NCBI RefSeq assembly: GCF_051020765.1
Contig: NW_027469084.1
Span: 2,108,001-2,172,000, forward strand
Direction of reading: 5' to 3'
DNA length: 64,000 bases
DNA from: Lasioglossum baleicum
Lineage: Eukaryota > Arthropoda > Insecta > Hymenoptera > Halictidae
Shown here piece after piece: positions 12,194 to 26,215 of the stretch; positions within the stretch are counted from its first letter, which is position 1; each line of letters begins with the position of its first letter. A program made the translations under genes and the position numbers. Below the pieces are notes generated by a model, which saw nothing but the letters and a program-made list of their open reading frames with translations, made no database searches and had not been told where the DNA came from.

Positions 12194-13591
12194 CATGCGC
12201 ATCCCAAAAAACCTGCGCATGCGCATCCCAAAAAACCTGCGCATGCGCATCCCACAAAACCTGCGCATGCGCATCCCACAAAACCTCGCACGTGTTTTTA
12301 CTCGACTAGCCTGCGGGATGCATCCTCTCGCACGTGTTTCTACTCGACTAGCCTGCGGGATGCATCCTCTCGCACGTGTTTTTACTCGACTAGCCTGCGG
12401 GATGCATCCTCTCGCACGTGTTTTTGCTCGACTAGCCATGCGCATCCCAAAAAACCTGCGCATGCGCATCCCAAAAAATCTGCGCATGCGCATCCCACAA
12501 AACCTCGCACGTGTTTGTGCTCGACTAGCCTGCGGGATGCATCCTTTCGCACGTGTTTTTACTCGACTAGCCTGCGGGATGCATCCTCTCGCACGTGTTT
12601 TTGCTCGACTAGCCTGCGGGATGCATACTCTCGCACGTGTTTTTGCTCGACTAGCCATGCGCATCCCAAAAAAATTGCGCATGCGCATCCCAAAAAACCT
12701 GCGCATGCGCATCCCAAAAAATCTGCGCATGCGCATCCCACAAAACCTCGCACGTGTTTGTGCTCGACTAGCCTGCGGGATGCATCCTTTCGCACGTGTT
12801 TTTACTCGACTAGCCTGCGGGATGCATCCTCTCGCACGTGTTTTTGCTCGACTAGCCTGCGGGATGCATCCTCTCGCACGTGTTTGTGCTCGACTAGCCT
12901 GCGGGATGCATCTTCTCGCACGTGTTTTTACTCGACTAGCCTGCGGGATGCATCCTCTCGCATGTGTTTTTGCTCGACTAGCCTGCGGGATGCATCCTCT
13001 CGCACGTGTTTTTGCTCGACTAGCCTGCGGGATGCATCCTCTCGCACGTGTTTTTGCTCGACTAGCCATGCGCATCCCAAAAAACCTGCGCATGCGCATC
13101 CCAAAAAACCTGCGCATGCGCATCCCAAAAAACCTGCGCATGCGCATCCCACAAAACCTGCGTAAGCGCATCCCACAAAACCTCGCACGTGTTTTTACTC
13201 GACTAGCCTGCGGGATGCATCCTCTCGCACGTGTTTTTACTCGACTAGCCTGCGGGATGCATCGTCTCGCACGTGTTTTTGCTCGACTAGCCTGCGGGAT
13301 GCATCCTCTCGCACGTGTTTGTGCTCGACTAGCCTGCGGGATGCATCTTCTCGCACGTGTTTTTACTCGACTAGCCTGCGGGATGCATCCTCTCGCATGT
13401 GTTTTTGCTCGACTAGCCTGCGGGATGCATCCTCTCGCACGTGTTTTTGCTCGACTAGCCTGCGGGATGCATCCTCTCGCACGTGTTTTTGCTCGACTAG
13501 CCATGCGCATCCCAAAAAACCTGCGCATGCGCATCCCAAAAAATCTGCGCATGCGCAACCCACAAAACCTGCGCATGCGCATCCCACAAAA
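12083..13591. repeat. Segment X, copy X2
   Basis: X2 repeats X1 at an offset of 3,348 bp and is followed directly by another X (X3) with no Y between. The X1/X2 match holds up to about 10284/13632. Past that point X1 runs into Y1, whereas X2 runs into X3. Confidence 0.75.
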
Positions 13592-15076
13592 CCTCGCACG
13601 TGTTTCTGCTCGACTAGCCTGCGGGATGCATCCTCTCGCACGTGTTTTTGCTCGACTAGCCTGCGGGATGCATCCTCTCGCACGTGTTTTTCCTCGACTA
13701 GGCATGCGCATCCCAAAAAACCTGCGCATGCGCATCCCAAAAAACCTGCGCATGCGCATCCCACAAAACCTGCGCATGCGCATCCCACAAAACCTCGCAC
13801 GTGTTTTTACTCGACTAGCCTGCGGGATGCATCCTCTCGCACGTGTTTCTACTCGACTAGCCTGCGGGATGCATCCTCTCGCACGTGTTTTTACTCGACT
13901 AGCCTGCGGGATGCATCCTCTCGCACGTGTTTTTGCTCGACTAGCCATGCGCATCCCAAAAAACCTGCGCATGCGCATCCCAAAAAATCTGCGCATGCGC
14001 ATCCCACAAAACCTCGCACGTGTTTGTGCTCGACTAGCCTGCGGGATGCATCCTTTCGCACGTGTTTTTACTCGACTAGCCTGCGGGATGCATCCTCTCG
14101 CACGTGTTTTTGCTCGACTAGCCTGCGGGATGCATACTCTCGCACGTGTTTTTGCTCGACTAGCCATGCGCATCCCAAAAAAATTGCGCATGCGCATCCC
14201 AAAAAACCTGCGCATGCGCATCCCAAAAAATCTGCGCATGCGCATCCCACAAAACCTCGCACGTGTTTGTGCTCGACTAGCCTGCGGGATGCATCCTTTC
14301 GCACGTGTTTTTACTCGACTAGCCTGCGGGATGCATCCTCTCGCACGTGTTTTTGCTCGACTAGCCTGCGGGATGCATCCTCTCGCACGTGTTTGTGCTC
14401 GACTAGCCTGCGGGATGCATCTTCTCGCACGTGTTTTTACTCGACTAGCCTGCGGGATGCATCCTCTCGCATGTGTTTTTGCTCGACTAGCCTGCGGGAT
14501 GCATCCTCTCGCACGTGTTTTTGCTCGACTAGCCTGCGGGATGCATCCTCTCGCACGTGTTTTTGCTCGACTAGCCATGCGCATCCCAAAAAACCTGCGC
14601 ATGCGCATCCCAAAAAACCTGCGCATGCGCATCCCACAAAACCTGCGTAAGCGCATCCCACAAAACCTCGCACGTGTTTTTACTCGACTAGCCTGCGGGA
14701 TGCATCCTCTCGCACGTGTTTTTACTCGACTAGCCTGCGGGATGCATCGTCTCGCACGTGTTTTTGCTCGACTAGCCTGCGGGATGCATCCTCTCGCACG
14801 TGTTTGTGCTCGACTAGCCTGCGGGATGCATCTTCTCGCACGTGTTTTTACTCGACTAGCCTGCGGGATGCATCCTCTCGCATGTGTTTTTGCTCGACTA
14901 GCCTGCGGGATGCATCCTCTCGCACGTGTTTTTGCTCGACTAGCCTGCGGGATGCATCCTCTCGCACGTGTTTTTGCTCGACTAGCCATGCGCATCCCAA
15001 AAAACCTGCGCATGCGCATCCCAAAAAATCTGCGCATGCGCAACCCACAAAACCTGCGCATGCGCATCCCACAAAA
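13592..15076. repeat. Segment X, copy X3, lacking one B unit
   Basis: X3 is offset 1,509 bp from X2 in its first part and 1,485 bp after about 14620. The change is the loss of one 24-bp B unit from the block carrying the GCGTAAGCG tag: four units here, five in X1, X2 and X4. This is a clean example of single-unit gain or loss inside a B block. Confidence 0.75.
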
Positions 15077-16915
15077 CCTCGCACGTGTTTCTGCTCGACT
15101 AGCCTGCGGGATGCATCCTTTCGCACGTGTTTTTACTCGACTAGCCTGCGGGATGCATCCTCTCGCTCGTGTTTGTGCTCGACTAGCCTGCGGGATGCAT
15201 CCTCTCGCACGTGTTTTTACTCGACTAGCCTGCGGGATGCATCCTCTCGCACGTGTTTTTGCTCGACTAGGCATGCGCATCCCAAAAAACCTGCGCATGC
15301 GCATCCCAAAAAACCTGCGCATGCGCATCCCACAAAACCTGCGCATGCGCATCCCACAAAACCTCGCACGTGTTTTTACTCGACTAGCCTGCGGGATGCA
15401 TCCTCTCGCACGTGTTTTTGCTCGACTAGCCATGCGCATCCCAAAAAATCTGCGCATGCGCATCCCACAAAACCTGCGCATGCGCATCCCACAAAACCTC
15501 GCACGTGTTTGTGCTCGACTAGCCTGCGGGATGCATCCTTTCGCACGTGTTTTTACTCGACTAGCCTGCGGGATGCATCCTCTCGCACGTGTTTTTGCTC
15601 GACTAGCCTGCGGGATGCATCCTCTCGCACGTGTTTGTGCTCGACTAGCCTGCAGGATGCATCTTCTCGCACGTGTTTTTACTCGACTAGCCTGCGGGAT
15701 GCATCCTCTCGCACGTGTTTCTACTCGACTAGCCTGCGGGATGCATCCTCTCGCACGTGTTTTTGCTCGACTAGCCATGCGCATCCCAAAAAACCTGCGC
15801 ATGCGCATCCCAAAAAATCTGCGCATGCGCATCCCACAAAACCTGCGCATGCGCATCCCACAAAACCTCGCACGTGTTTGTGCTCGACTAGCCTGCGGGA
15901 TGCATCCTTTCGCACGTGTTTTTACTCGACTAGCCTGCGGGATGCATCCTCTCGCACGTGTTTTTGCTCGACTAGCCTGCGGGATGCATCCTCTCGCACG
16001 TGTTTTTGCTCGACTAGCCATGCGCATCCCAAAAAACCTGCGCATGCGCATCCCAAAAAATCTGCGCATGCGCATCCCACAAAACCTCGCACGTGTTTGT
16101 GCTCGACTAGCCTGCGGGATGCATCCTTTCGCACGTGTTTTTACTCGACTAGCCTGCGGGATGCATCCTCTCGCACGTGTTTTTGCTCGACTAGCCTGCG
16201 GGATGCATCCTCTCGCACGTGTTTGTGTTCGACTAGCCTGCGGGATGCATCCTCTCGCACGTGTTTTTGCTCGACTAGCCTGCGGGATGCATCGTCTCGC
16301 ACGTGTTTTTACTCGACTAGCCTGCGGGATGCATCGTATCGCACGTGTTTTTGCTCGACTAGCCATGCGCATCCCAAAAAACCTGCGCTTGCGCATCCCA
16401 AAAAATCTGCGCATGCGCATCCCACAAAACCTGCGCATGCGCATCCCACAAAACCTCGCACGTGTTTGTGCTCGACTAGCCTGCGGGATGCATCCTTTCG
16501 CACGTGTTTTTACTCGACTAGCCTGCGGGATGCATCCTCTCGCACGTGTTTTTACTCGACTAGCCTGCGGGATGCATCCTCTCGCACGTGTTTTTGCTCG
16601 ACTAGCCTGCGGGATGCATCCTCTCGCACGGGTTTGTGCTCGACTAGCCTGCGGGATGCATCCTCTCGCACGTGTTTTTACTTGACTAGCCTGCGGGATG
16701 CATCCTCTCGCACGTGTTTTTGCTCGACTAGCCTGCGGGATGCATCCTCTCGCACGTGTTTTTGCTCGACTAGCCTGCGGGATGCATCGTCTCGCACGTG
16801 TTTTTGCTCGACTAGCCTGCGGGATGCATCCTCTCGCACGTGTTTGTGTTCGACTAGCCTGCGGGATGCATCCTCTCGCACGTGTTTTTGCTCGACTAGC
16901 CTGCGGGATGCATCG
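15077..16915. repeat. Segment Y, copy Y2
   Basis: Y2 repeats Y1 at an offset of 4,833 bp. In all, about 9,800-13,632 matches about 14,633-18,465 at this offset, a 3.8-kb match in which I noticed no difference. Tags are GCGCTTGCGC (16386), CACGGGTTTGTG (16630) and TTTTTACTTGAC (16678). Confidence 0.75.
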
Positions 16916-18424
16916 TCTCGCACGTGTTTTTACTCGACTAGCCTGCGGGATGCATCCTCTCGCACGTGTTTTTGCTCGACTAGCCTGCGGGATGCATCCT
17001 CTCGCACGTGTTTTTCCTCGACTAGGCATGCGCATCCCAAAAAACCTGCGCATGCGCATCCCAAAAAACCTGCGCATGCGCATCCCACAAAACCTGCGCA
17101 TGCGCATCCCACAAAACCTCGCACGTGTTTTTACTCGACTAGCCTGCGGGATGCATCCTCTCGCACGTGTTTCTACTCGACTAGCCTGCGGGATGCATCC
17201 TCTCGCACGTGTTTTTACTCGACTAGCCTGCGGGATGCATCCTCTCGCACGTGTTTTTGCTCGACTAGCCATGCGCATCCCAAAAAACCTGCGCATGCGC
17301 ATCCCAAAAAATCTGCGCATGCGCATCCCACAAAACCTCGCACGTGTTTGTGCTCGACTAGCCTGCGGGATGCATCCTTTCGCACGTGTTTTTACTCGAC
17401 TAGCCTGCGGGATGCATCCTCTCGCACGTGTTTTTGCTCGACTAGCCTGCGGGATGCATACTCTCGCACGTGTTTTTGCTCGACTAGCCATGCGCATCCC
17501 AAAAAAATTGCGCATGCGCATCCCAAAAAACCTGCGCATGCGCATCCCAAAAAATCTGCGCATGCGCATCCCACAAAACCTCGCACGTGTTTGTGCTCGA
17601 CTAGCCTGCGGGATGCATCCTTTCGCACGTGTTTTTACTCGACTAGCCTGCGGGATGCATCCTCTCGCACGTGTTTTTGCTCGACTAGCCTGCGGGATGC
17701 ATCCTCTCGCACGTGTTTGTGCTCGACTAGCCTGCGGGATGCATCTTCTCGCACGTGTTTTTACTCGACTAGCCTGCGGGATGCATCCTCTCGCATGTGT
17801 TTTTGCTCGACTAGCCTGCGGGATGCATCCTCTCGCACGTGTTTTTGCTCGACTAGCCTGCGGGATGCATCCTCTCGCACGTGTTTTTGCTCGACTAGCC
17901 ATGCGCATCCCAAAAAACCTGCGCATGCGCATCCCAAAAAACCTGCGCATGCGCATCCCAAAAAACCTGCGCATGCGCATCCCACAAAACCTGCGTAAGC
18001 GCATCCCACAAAACCTCGCACGTGTTTTTACTCGACTAGCCTGCGGGATGCATCCTCTCGCACGTGTTTTTACTCGACTAGCCTGCGGGATGCATCGTCT
18101 CGCACGTGTTTTTGCTCGACTAGCCTGCGGGATGCATCCTCTCGCACGTGTTTGTGCTCGACTAGCCTGCGGGATGCATCTTCTCGCACGTGTTTTTACT
18201 CGACTAGCCTGCGGGATGCATCCTCTCGCATGTGTTTTTGCTCGACTAGCCTGCGGGATGCATCCTCTCGCACGTGTTTTTGCTCGACTAGCCTGCGGGA
18301 TGCATCCTCTCGCACGTGTTTTTGCTCGACTAGCCATGCGCATCCCAAAAAACCTGCGCATGCGCATCCCAAAAAATCTGCGCATGCGCAACCCACAAAA
18401 CCTGCGCATGCGCATCCCACAAAA
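16916..18424. repeat. Segment X, copy X4
   Basis: X4 matches X2 at an offset of 4,833 bp and X3 at 3,324 then 3,348 bp, with the same five-unit tagged B block as X2 (TAA tag near 17995). It leads into the shortened Y3. Confidence 0.75.
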
Positions 18425-19935
18425 CCTCGCACGTGTTTCTGCTCGACTAGCCTGCGGGATGCATCCTTTCGCACGTGTTTTTACTCGACTAGCCTGCGGG
18501 ATGCATCCTCTCGCTCGTGTTTGTGCTCGACTAGCCTGCGGGATGCATCCTCTCGCACGTGTTTTTGCTCGACTAGCCATGCGCATCCCAAAAAATCTGC
18601 GCATGCGCATCCCACAAAACCTGCGCATGCGCATCCCACAAAACCTCGCACGTGTTTGTGCTCGACTAGCCTGCGGGATGCATCCTTTCGCACGTGTTTT
18701 TACTCGACTAGCCTGCGGGATGCATCCTCTCGCACGTGTTTTTGCTCGACTAGCCTGCGGGATGCATCCTCTCGCACGTGTTTGTGCTCGACTAGCCTGC
18801 AGGATGCATCTTCTCGCACGTGTTTTTACTCGACTAGCCTGCGGGATGCATCCTCTCGCACGTGTTTCTACTCGACTAGCCTGCGGGATGCATCCTCTCG
18901 CACGTGTTTTTGCTCGACTAGCCATGCGCATCCCAAAAAACCTGCGCATGCGCATCCCAAAAAATCTGCGCATGCGCATCCCACAAAACCTGCGCATGCG
19001 CATCCCACAAAACCTCGCACGTGTTTGTGCTCGACTAGCCTGCGGGATGCATCCTTTCGCACGTGTTTTTACTCGACTAGCCTGCGGGATGCATCCTCTC
19101 GCACGTGTTTTTGCTCGACTAGCCTGCGGGATGCATCCTCTCGCACGTGTTTTTGCTCGACTAGCCATGCGCATCCCAAAAAACCTGCGCATGCGCATCC
19201 CAAAAAATCTGCGCATGCGCATCCCACAAAACCTCGCACGTGTTTGTGCTCGACTAGCCTGCGGGATGCATCCTTTCGCACGTGTTTTTACTCGACTAGC
19301 CTGCGGGATGCATCCTCTCGCACGTGTTTTTGCTCGACTAGCCTGCGGGATGCATCCTCTCGCACGTGTTTGTGTTCGACTAGCCTGCGGGATGCATCCT
19401 CTCGCACGTGTTTTTGCTCGACTAGCCTGCGGGATGCATCGTCTCGCACGTGTTTTTACTCGACTAGCCTGCGGGATGCATCGTATCGCACGTGTTTTTG
19501 CTCGACTAGCCATGCGCATCCCAAAAAACCTGCGCTTGCGCATCCCAAAAAATCTGCGCATGCGCATCCCACAAAACCTGCGCATGCGCATCCCACAAAA
19601 CCTCGCACGTGTTTGTGCTCGACTAGCCTGCGGGATGCATCCTTTCGCACGTGTTTTTACTCGACTAGCCTGCGGGATGCATCCTCTCGCACGTGTTTTT
19701 ACTCGACTAGCCTGCGGGATGCATCCTCTCGCACGTGTTTTTGCTCGACTAGCCTGCGGGATGCATCCTCTCGCACGGGTTTGTGCTCGACTAGCCTGCG
19801 GGATGCATCCTCTCGCACGTGTTTTTACTTGACTAGCCTGCGGGATGCATCCTCTCGCACGTGTTTTTGCTCGACTAGCCTGCGGGATGCATCCTCTCGC
19901 ACGTGTTTTTGCTCGACTAGCCTGCGGGATGCATC
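18425..19935. repeat. Segment Y, copy Y3, with a 201-bp deletion
   Basis: Compared with Y2, this copy lacks 201 bp, equal to two A units plus one A unit carrying a four-unit B block (42 + 42 + 117). The offset to Y2 is therefore 3,348 bp before and 3,147 bp after the loss, which lies near 18.5 kb. Tags are GCGCTTGCGC (19533), CACGGGTTTGTG (19777) and TTTTTACTTGAC (19825). The match with Y2 ends near 19935. Confidence 0.72.
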
Positions 19936-20164
19936 CTCTCGCACGTGTTTTTACTCGACTAGCCTGCGGGATGCATCCTCTCGCACGTGTTTTTGCTCGA
20001 CTAGCCTGCGGGATGCATCCTCTCGCACGTGTTTTTGCTCGACTAGGCATGCGCATCCCAAAAAACCTGCGCATGCGCATCCCAAAAAACCTGCGCATGC
20101 GCATCCCACAAAACCTGCGCATGCGCATCCCACAAAACCTGCGCATGCGCATCCCACAAAACCT

Positions 20165-21420
20165 CGCACGTGTTTTTACTCGACTAGCCTGCGGGATGCA
20201 TCCACTCGCACGTGTTTTTACTCGACTAGCCTGCGGGATGCATCCTCTCGCACGTGTTTCTACTCGACTAGCCTGCGGGATGCATCCTCTCGCACGTGTT
20301 TTTACTCGACTAGCCTGCGGGATGCATCCTCTCGCACGTGTTTTTGCTCGACTAGCCATGCGCATCCCAAAAAACCTGCGCATGCGCATCCCAAAAAATC
20401 TGCGCACGCGCATCCCACAAAACCTCGCACGTGTTTGTGCTCGACTAGCCTGCGGGATGCATCCTTTCGCACGTGTTTTTACTCGACTAGCCTGCGGGAT
20501 GCATCCTCTCGCACGTGTTTTTGCTCGACTAGCCTGCGGGATGCATCCTCTCGCACGTGTTTTTGCTCGACTAGCCATGCGCATCCCAAAAAAATTGCGC
20601 ATGCGCATCCCAAAAAACCTGCGCATGCGCATCCCAAAAAATCTGCGCATGCGCATCCCACAAAACCTGCGCATGCGCATCCCACAAAACCTCGCAAGTG
20701 TTTGTGCTCGACTAGCCTGCGGGATGCATCCTTTCGCACGTGTTTTTACTCGACTAGCCTGCGGGATGCATCCTCTCGCACGTGTTTTTGCTCGACTAGC
20801 CTGCGGGATGCATCCTCTCGCACGTGTTTTTACTCGACTAGCCTGCGGGATGCATCCTCTCGCACGTGTTTTTGCTCGACTAGCCTGCGGGATGCATCCT
20901 CTCGCACGTGTTTTTGCTCGACTAGGCATGCGCATCCCAAAAAACCTGCGCATGCGCATCCCAAAAAACCTGCGCATGCGCATCCCACAAAACCTGCGCA
21001 TGCGCATCCCACAAAACCTCGCACGTGTTTTTACTCGACTAGCCTGCGGGATGCATCCTCTCGCACGTGTTTCTACTCGACTAGCCTGCGGGATGCATCC
21101 TCTCGCACGTGTTTTTACTCGACTAGCCTGCGGGATGCATCCTCTCGCACGTGTTTTTGCTCGACTAGCCTGCGGGATGCATCGTCTCGCACGTGTTTTT
21201 ACTCGACTAGCCTGCGGAATGCATCCTCTCGCACGTGTTTTTACTCGACTACCCTGCGGGATGCATCCTCTCGCACGTGTTTTTGCTCGACTAGCCATGC
21301 GCATCCCAAAAAACCTGCGCATGCGCATCCCAAAAAACCTGCGCATGCGCATCCCACAAAACCTGCGCATGCGCATCCCACAAAACCTGCGTATGCGCAT
21401 CCCACAAAACCTCGCACGTG
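20165..21420. repeat. Segment repeated at about 22664-23895 (offset 2,499 then 2,475 bp)
   Basis: Shared tags are a CATCCACTCG unit, a five-unit B block with the AAAATTGCG variant, a CGCAAGTGTTTG unit and a TACCCTGCGG unit before a B block. The offset drops by 24 bp where one B unit differs, and the B block at the right end also differs in arrangement. The same series, with small changes, occurs near 340-1500, so this is one of several dispersed copies. Confidence 0.65.
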
Positions 21421-24400
21421 TTTTTACTCGACTAGCCTGCGGGATGCATCCTCTCGCACGTGTTTTTACTCGACTAGCCTGCGGGATGCATCGTCTCGCA
21501 CGTGTTTTTACTCGACTAGCCTGCGGGATGCATCCTCTCGCACGTGTTTTTACTCGACTAGCCTGCGGGATGCATCCTCTCGCACGTGTTTTTGCTCGAC
21601 TAGGCATGCGCATCCCAAAAAACCTGCGCATGCGCATCCCAAAAAACCTGCGCATGCGCATCCCACAAAACCTGCGCATGCGCATCCCACAAAACCTCGC
21701 ACTTGTTTTTACTCGACTAGCCTGCGGGATGCATCCTCTCGCACGTGTTTTTGCTCGACTAGCCATGCGCATCCCAAAAAATCTGCGCATGCGCATCCCA
21801 CAAAACCTGCGCATGCGCATCCCACAAAACCTCGCACGTGTTTTTACTCGACTAGCCTGCGGGATGCATCCTCTCGCTCGTGTTTGTGCTCGACTAGCCT
21901 GCGGGATGCATCCTCTCGCACGTGTTTTTGCTCGACTAGCCTGCGGGATGCATCCTCTCGCACGTGTTTTTACTCGACTAGCCTGCGGGATGCATCCTCT
22001 CGCACGTGTTTTTGCTCGACTAGGCATGCGCATCCCAAAAAACCTGCGCATGCGCATCCCAAAAAACCTGCGCATGCGCATCCCACAAAACCTGCGCATG
22101 CGCATCCCACAAAACCTCGCACGTGTTTTTACTCGACTAGCCTGCGGGATGCATCCTCTCGCACGTGTTTTTGCTCGACTAGCCATGCGCATCCCAAAAA
22201 ATCTGCGCATGCGCATCCCACAAAACCTGCGCATGCGCATCCCACAAAACCTCGCACGTGTTTGTGCTCGACTAGCCTGCGGGATGCATCCTTTCGCACG
22301 TGTTTTTACTCGACTAGCCTGCGGGATGCATCCTCTCGCACGTGTTTTTGCTCGACTAGCCTGCGGGATGCATCCTCTCGCACGTGTTTGGGCTCGACTA
22401 GCCTGCGGGATGCATCTTCTCGCACGTGTTTTTACTCGACTAGCCTGCGGGATGCATCCTCTCGCATGTGTTTTTGCTCGACTAGCCTGCGGGATGCATC
22501 CTCTCGCACGTGTTTTTGCTCGACTAGCCTGCGGGATGCATCCTCTCGCACGTGTTTTTGCTCGACTAGCCATGCGCATCCCAAAAAACCTGCGCATGCG
22601 CATCCCAAAAAATCTGCGCATGCGCAACCCACAAAACCTGCGCATGCGCATCCCACAAAACCTCGCACGTGTTTTTACTCGACTAGCCTGCGGGATGCAT
22701 CCACTCGCACGTGTTTTTACTCGACTAGCCTGCGGGATGCATCCTCTCGCACGTGTTTCTACTCGACTAGCCTGCGGGATGCATCCTCTCGCACGTGTTT
22801 TTACTCGACTAGCCTGCGGGATGCATCCTCTCGCACGTGTTTTTGCTCGACTAGCCATGCGCATCCCAAAAAACCTGCGCATGCGCATCCCAAAAAATCT
22901 GCGCATGCGCATCCCACAAAACCTCGCACGTGTTTGTGCTCGACTAGCCTGCGGGATGCATCCTTTCGCACGTGTTTTTACTCGACTAGCCTGCGGGATG
23001 CATCCTCTCGCACGTGTTTTTGCTCGACTAGCCTGCGGGATGCATCCTCTCGCACGTGTTTTTGCTCGACTAGCCATGCGCATCCCAAAAAAATTGCGCA
23101 TGCGCATCCCAAAAAACCTGCGCATGCGCATCCCAAAAAATCTGCGCATGCGCATCCCACAAAACCTGCGCATGCGCATCCCACAAAACCTCGCAAGTGT
23201 TTGTGCTCGACTAGCCTGCGGGATGCATCCTTTCGCACGTGTTTTTACTCGACTAGCCTGCGGGATGCATCCTCTCGCACGTGTTTTTGCTCGACTAGCC
23301 TGCGGGATGCATCCTCTCGCACGTGTTTTTACTCGACTAGCCTGCGGGATGCATCCTCTCGCACGTGTTTTTGCTCGACTAGCCTGCGGGATGCATCCTC
23401 TCGCACGTGTTTTTGCTCGACTAGGCATGCGCATCCCAAAAAACCTGCGCATGCGCATCCCACAAAACCTGCGCATGCGCATCCCACAAAACCTCGCACG
23501 TGTTTTTACTCGACTAGCCTGCGGGATGCATCCTCTCGCACGTGTTTCTACTCGACTAGCCTGCGGGATGCATCCTCTCGCACGTGTTTTTACTCGACTA
23601 GCCTGCGGGATGCATCCTCTCGCACGTGTTTTTGCTCGACTAGCCTGCGGGATGCATCGTGTCGCACGTGTTTTTACTCGACTAGCCTGCGGAGTGCATC
23701 CTCTCGCACGTGTTTTTACTCGACTACCCTGCGGGATGCATCCTCTCGCACGTGTTTTTGCTCGACTAGCCATGCGCATCCCAAAAAACCTGCGCATGCG
23801 CATCCCAAAAAACCTGCGCACGCGCATCCCAAAAAACCTGCGCATGCGCATCCCACAAAACCTGCGTATGCGCATCCCACAAAACCTCGCACGTGTTTTT
23901 ACTCGACTAGCCTGCGGGATGCATCCTCTCGCACGTGTTTTTACTCGACTAGCCTGCGGGATGCATCGTCTCGCACGTGTTTTTACTCGAGTAGCCTGCG
24001 GGATGCATCCTCTCGCACGTGTATTTGCTCGACTAGCCATGCGCATCCCAAAAAATCTGCGCATGCGCATCCCACAAAACCTGCGCATGCGCATCCCACA
24101 AAACCTCGCACGTGTTTGTGCTCGACTAGCCTGCGGGATGCATCCTCTCGCACGTGTTTTTGCTCGACTAGCCATGCGCATCCCAAAAAACCTGCGCATG
24201 CGCATCCCAAAAAATCTGCGCATGCGCAACCCACAAAACCTGCGCATGCGCATCCCACAGAACCTCGCACGTGTTTCTGCTCGACTAGCCTGCGGGATGC
24301 ATCCTTTCGCACGTGTTTTTACTCGACTAGCCTGCGGGATGCATCCTCTCGCTCGTGTTTGTGCTCGACTAGCCTGCGGGATGCATCCTCTCGCACGTGT

Positions 24401-25017
24401 TTTTGCTCGACTAGCCTGCGGGATGCATCCTCTCGCACGTGTTTTTACTCGACTAGCCTGCGGGATGCATCCTCTCGCACGTGTTTTTGCTCGACTAGGC
24501 ATGCGCATCCCAAAAAACCTGCGCATGCGCATCCCAAAAAACCTGCGCATGCGCATCCCACAAAACCTGCGCATGCGCATCCCACAAAACCTCGCACGTG
24601 TTTCTACTCGACTAGCCTGCGGGATGCATCCTCACGCACGTGTTTTTGCTCGACTAGCCATGCGCATCCCAAAAAACCTGCGCATGCGCATCCCAAAAAA
24701 TCTGCGCATGCGCATCCCACAAAACCTGCGCATGCGCATCCCACAAAACCTCGCACGTGTTTGTGCTCGACTAGCCTGCGGGATGCATCCTTTCGCACGT
24801 GTTTTTACTCGACTAGCCTGCGGGATGCATCCTCTCGCACGTGTTTTTGCTCGACTAGCCTGCGGGATGCATCCTCTCGCACGTGTTTTTGCTCGACTAG
24901 CCATGCGCATCCCAAAAAACCTGCGCATGCGCATCCCAAAAAATCTGCGCATGCGCATCCCACAAAACCTCGCACGTGTTTGTGCTCGACTAGCCTGCGG
25001 GATGCATCCTTTCGCAC

Positions 25018-26215
25018 GTGTTTTTACTCGACTAGCCTGCGGGATGCATCCACTCGCACGTGTTTTTACTCGACTAGCCTGCGGGATGCATCCTCTCGCA
25101 CGTGTTTCTACTCGACTAGCCTGCGGGATGCATCCTCTCGCACGTGTTTTTACTCGACTAGCCTGCGGGATGCACCCTCTCGCACGTGTTTTTGCTCGAC
25201 TAGCCATGCGCATCCCAAAAAACCTGCGCATGCGCATCCCAAAAAATCTGCGCATGCGCATCCCACAAAACCTGCGCATGCGCATCCCACAAAACCTCGC
25301 AAGTGTTTGTGCTCGACTAGCCTGCGGGATGCATCCTTTCGCACGTGTTTTTACTCGACTAGCCTGCGGGATGCATCCTCTCGCACGTGTTTTTGCTCGA
25401 CTAGCCTGCGGGATGCATCCTCTCGCACGTGTTTTTGCTCGACTAGCCATGCGCATCCCAAAAAAATTGCGCATGCGCATCCCAAAAAACCTGCGCATGC
25501 GCATCCCAAAAAATCTGCGCATGCGCATCCCACAAAACCTGCGCATGCGCATCCCACAAAACCTCGCAAGTGTTTGTGCTCGACTAGCCTGCGGGATGCA
25601 TCCTTTCGCACGTGTTTTTACTCGACTAGCCTGCGGGATGCATCCTCTCGCACGTGTTTTTGCTCGACTAGCCTGCGGGATGCATCCTCTCGCACGTGTT
25701 TTTACTCGGCTAGCCTGCGGGATGCATCCTCTCGCACGTGTTTTTGCTCGACTAGCCTGCGGGATGCATCCTCTCGCACGTGTTTTTCCTCGACTAGGCA
25801 TGCGCATCCCAAAAAACCTGCGCATGCGCATCCCAAAAAACCTGCGCATGCGCATCCCACAAAACCTGCGCATGCGCATCCCACAAAACCTCGCACGTGT
25901 TTTTACTCGACTAGCCTGCGGGATGCATCCTCTCGCACGTGTTTCTACTCGACTAGCCTGCGGGATGCATCCTCTCGCACGTGTTTTTACTCGACTAGCC
26001 TGCGGGATGCATCCTCTCGCACGTGTTTTTGCTCGACTAGCCATGCGCATCCCAAAAAACCTGCGCATGCGCATCCCAAAAAATCTGCGCATGCGCATCC
26101 CACAAAACCTCGCACGTGTTTGTGCTCGACTAGCCTGCGGGATGCATCCTTTCGCACGTGTTTTTACTCGACTAGCCTGCGGGATGCATCCTCTCGCACG
26201 TGTTTTTGCTCGACT
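25018..26215. repeat. Copy of 8065-9262 (offset 16,953 bp)
   Basis: From the CATCCACTCG unit through two CGCAAGTG units, an AAAATTGCG B block and a TTTTTCCTCG unit, the order matches 8065-9262 at a constant offset, so there is no net indel over 1.2 kb. A few substitutions differ (for example CACCCTCTCG near 25173 and CTCGGCTAGC near 25708). The match ends near 26215, where a B block appears in place of an A unit. Confidence 0.68.
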
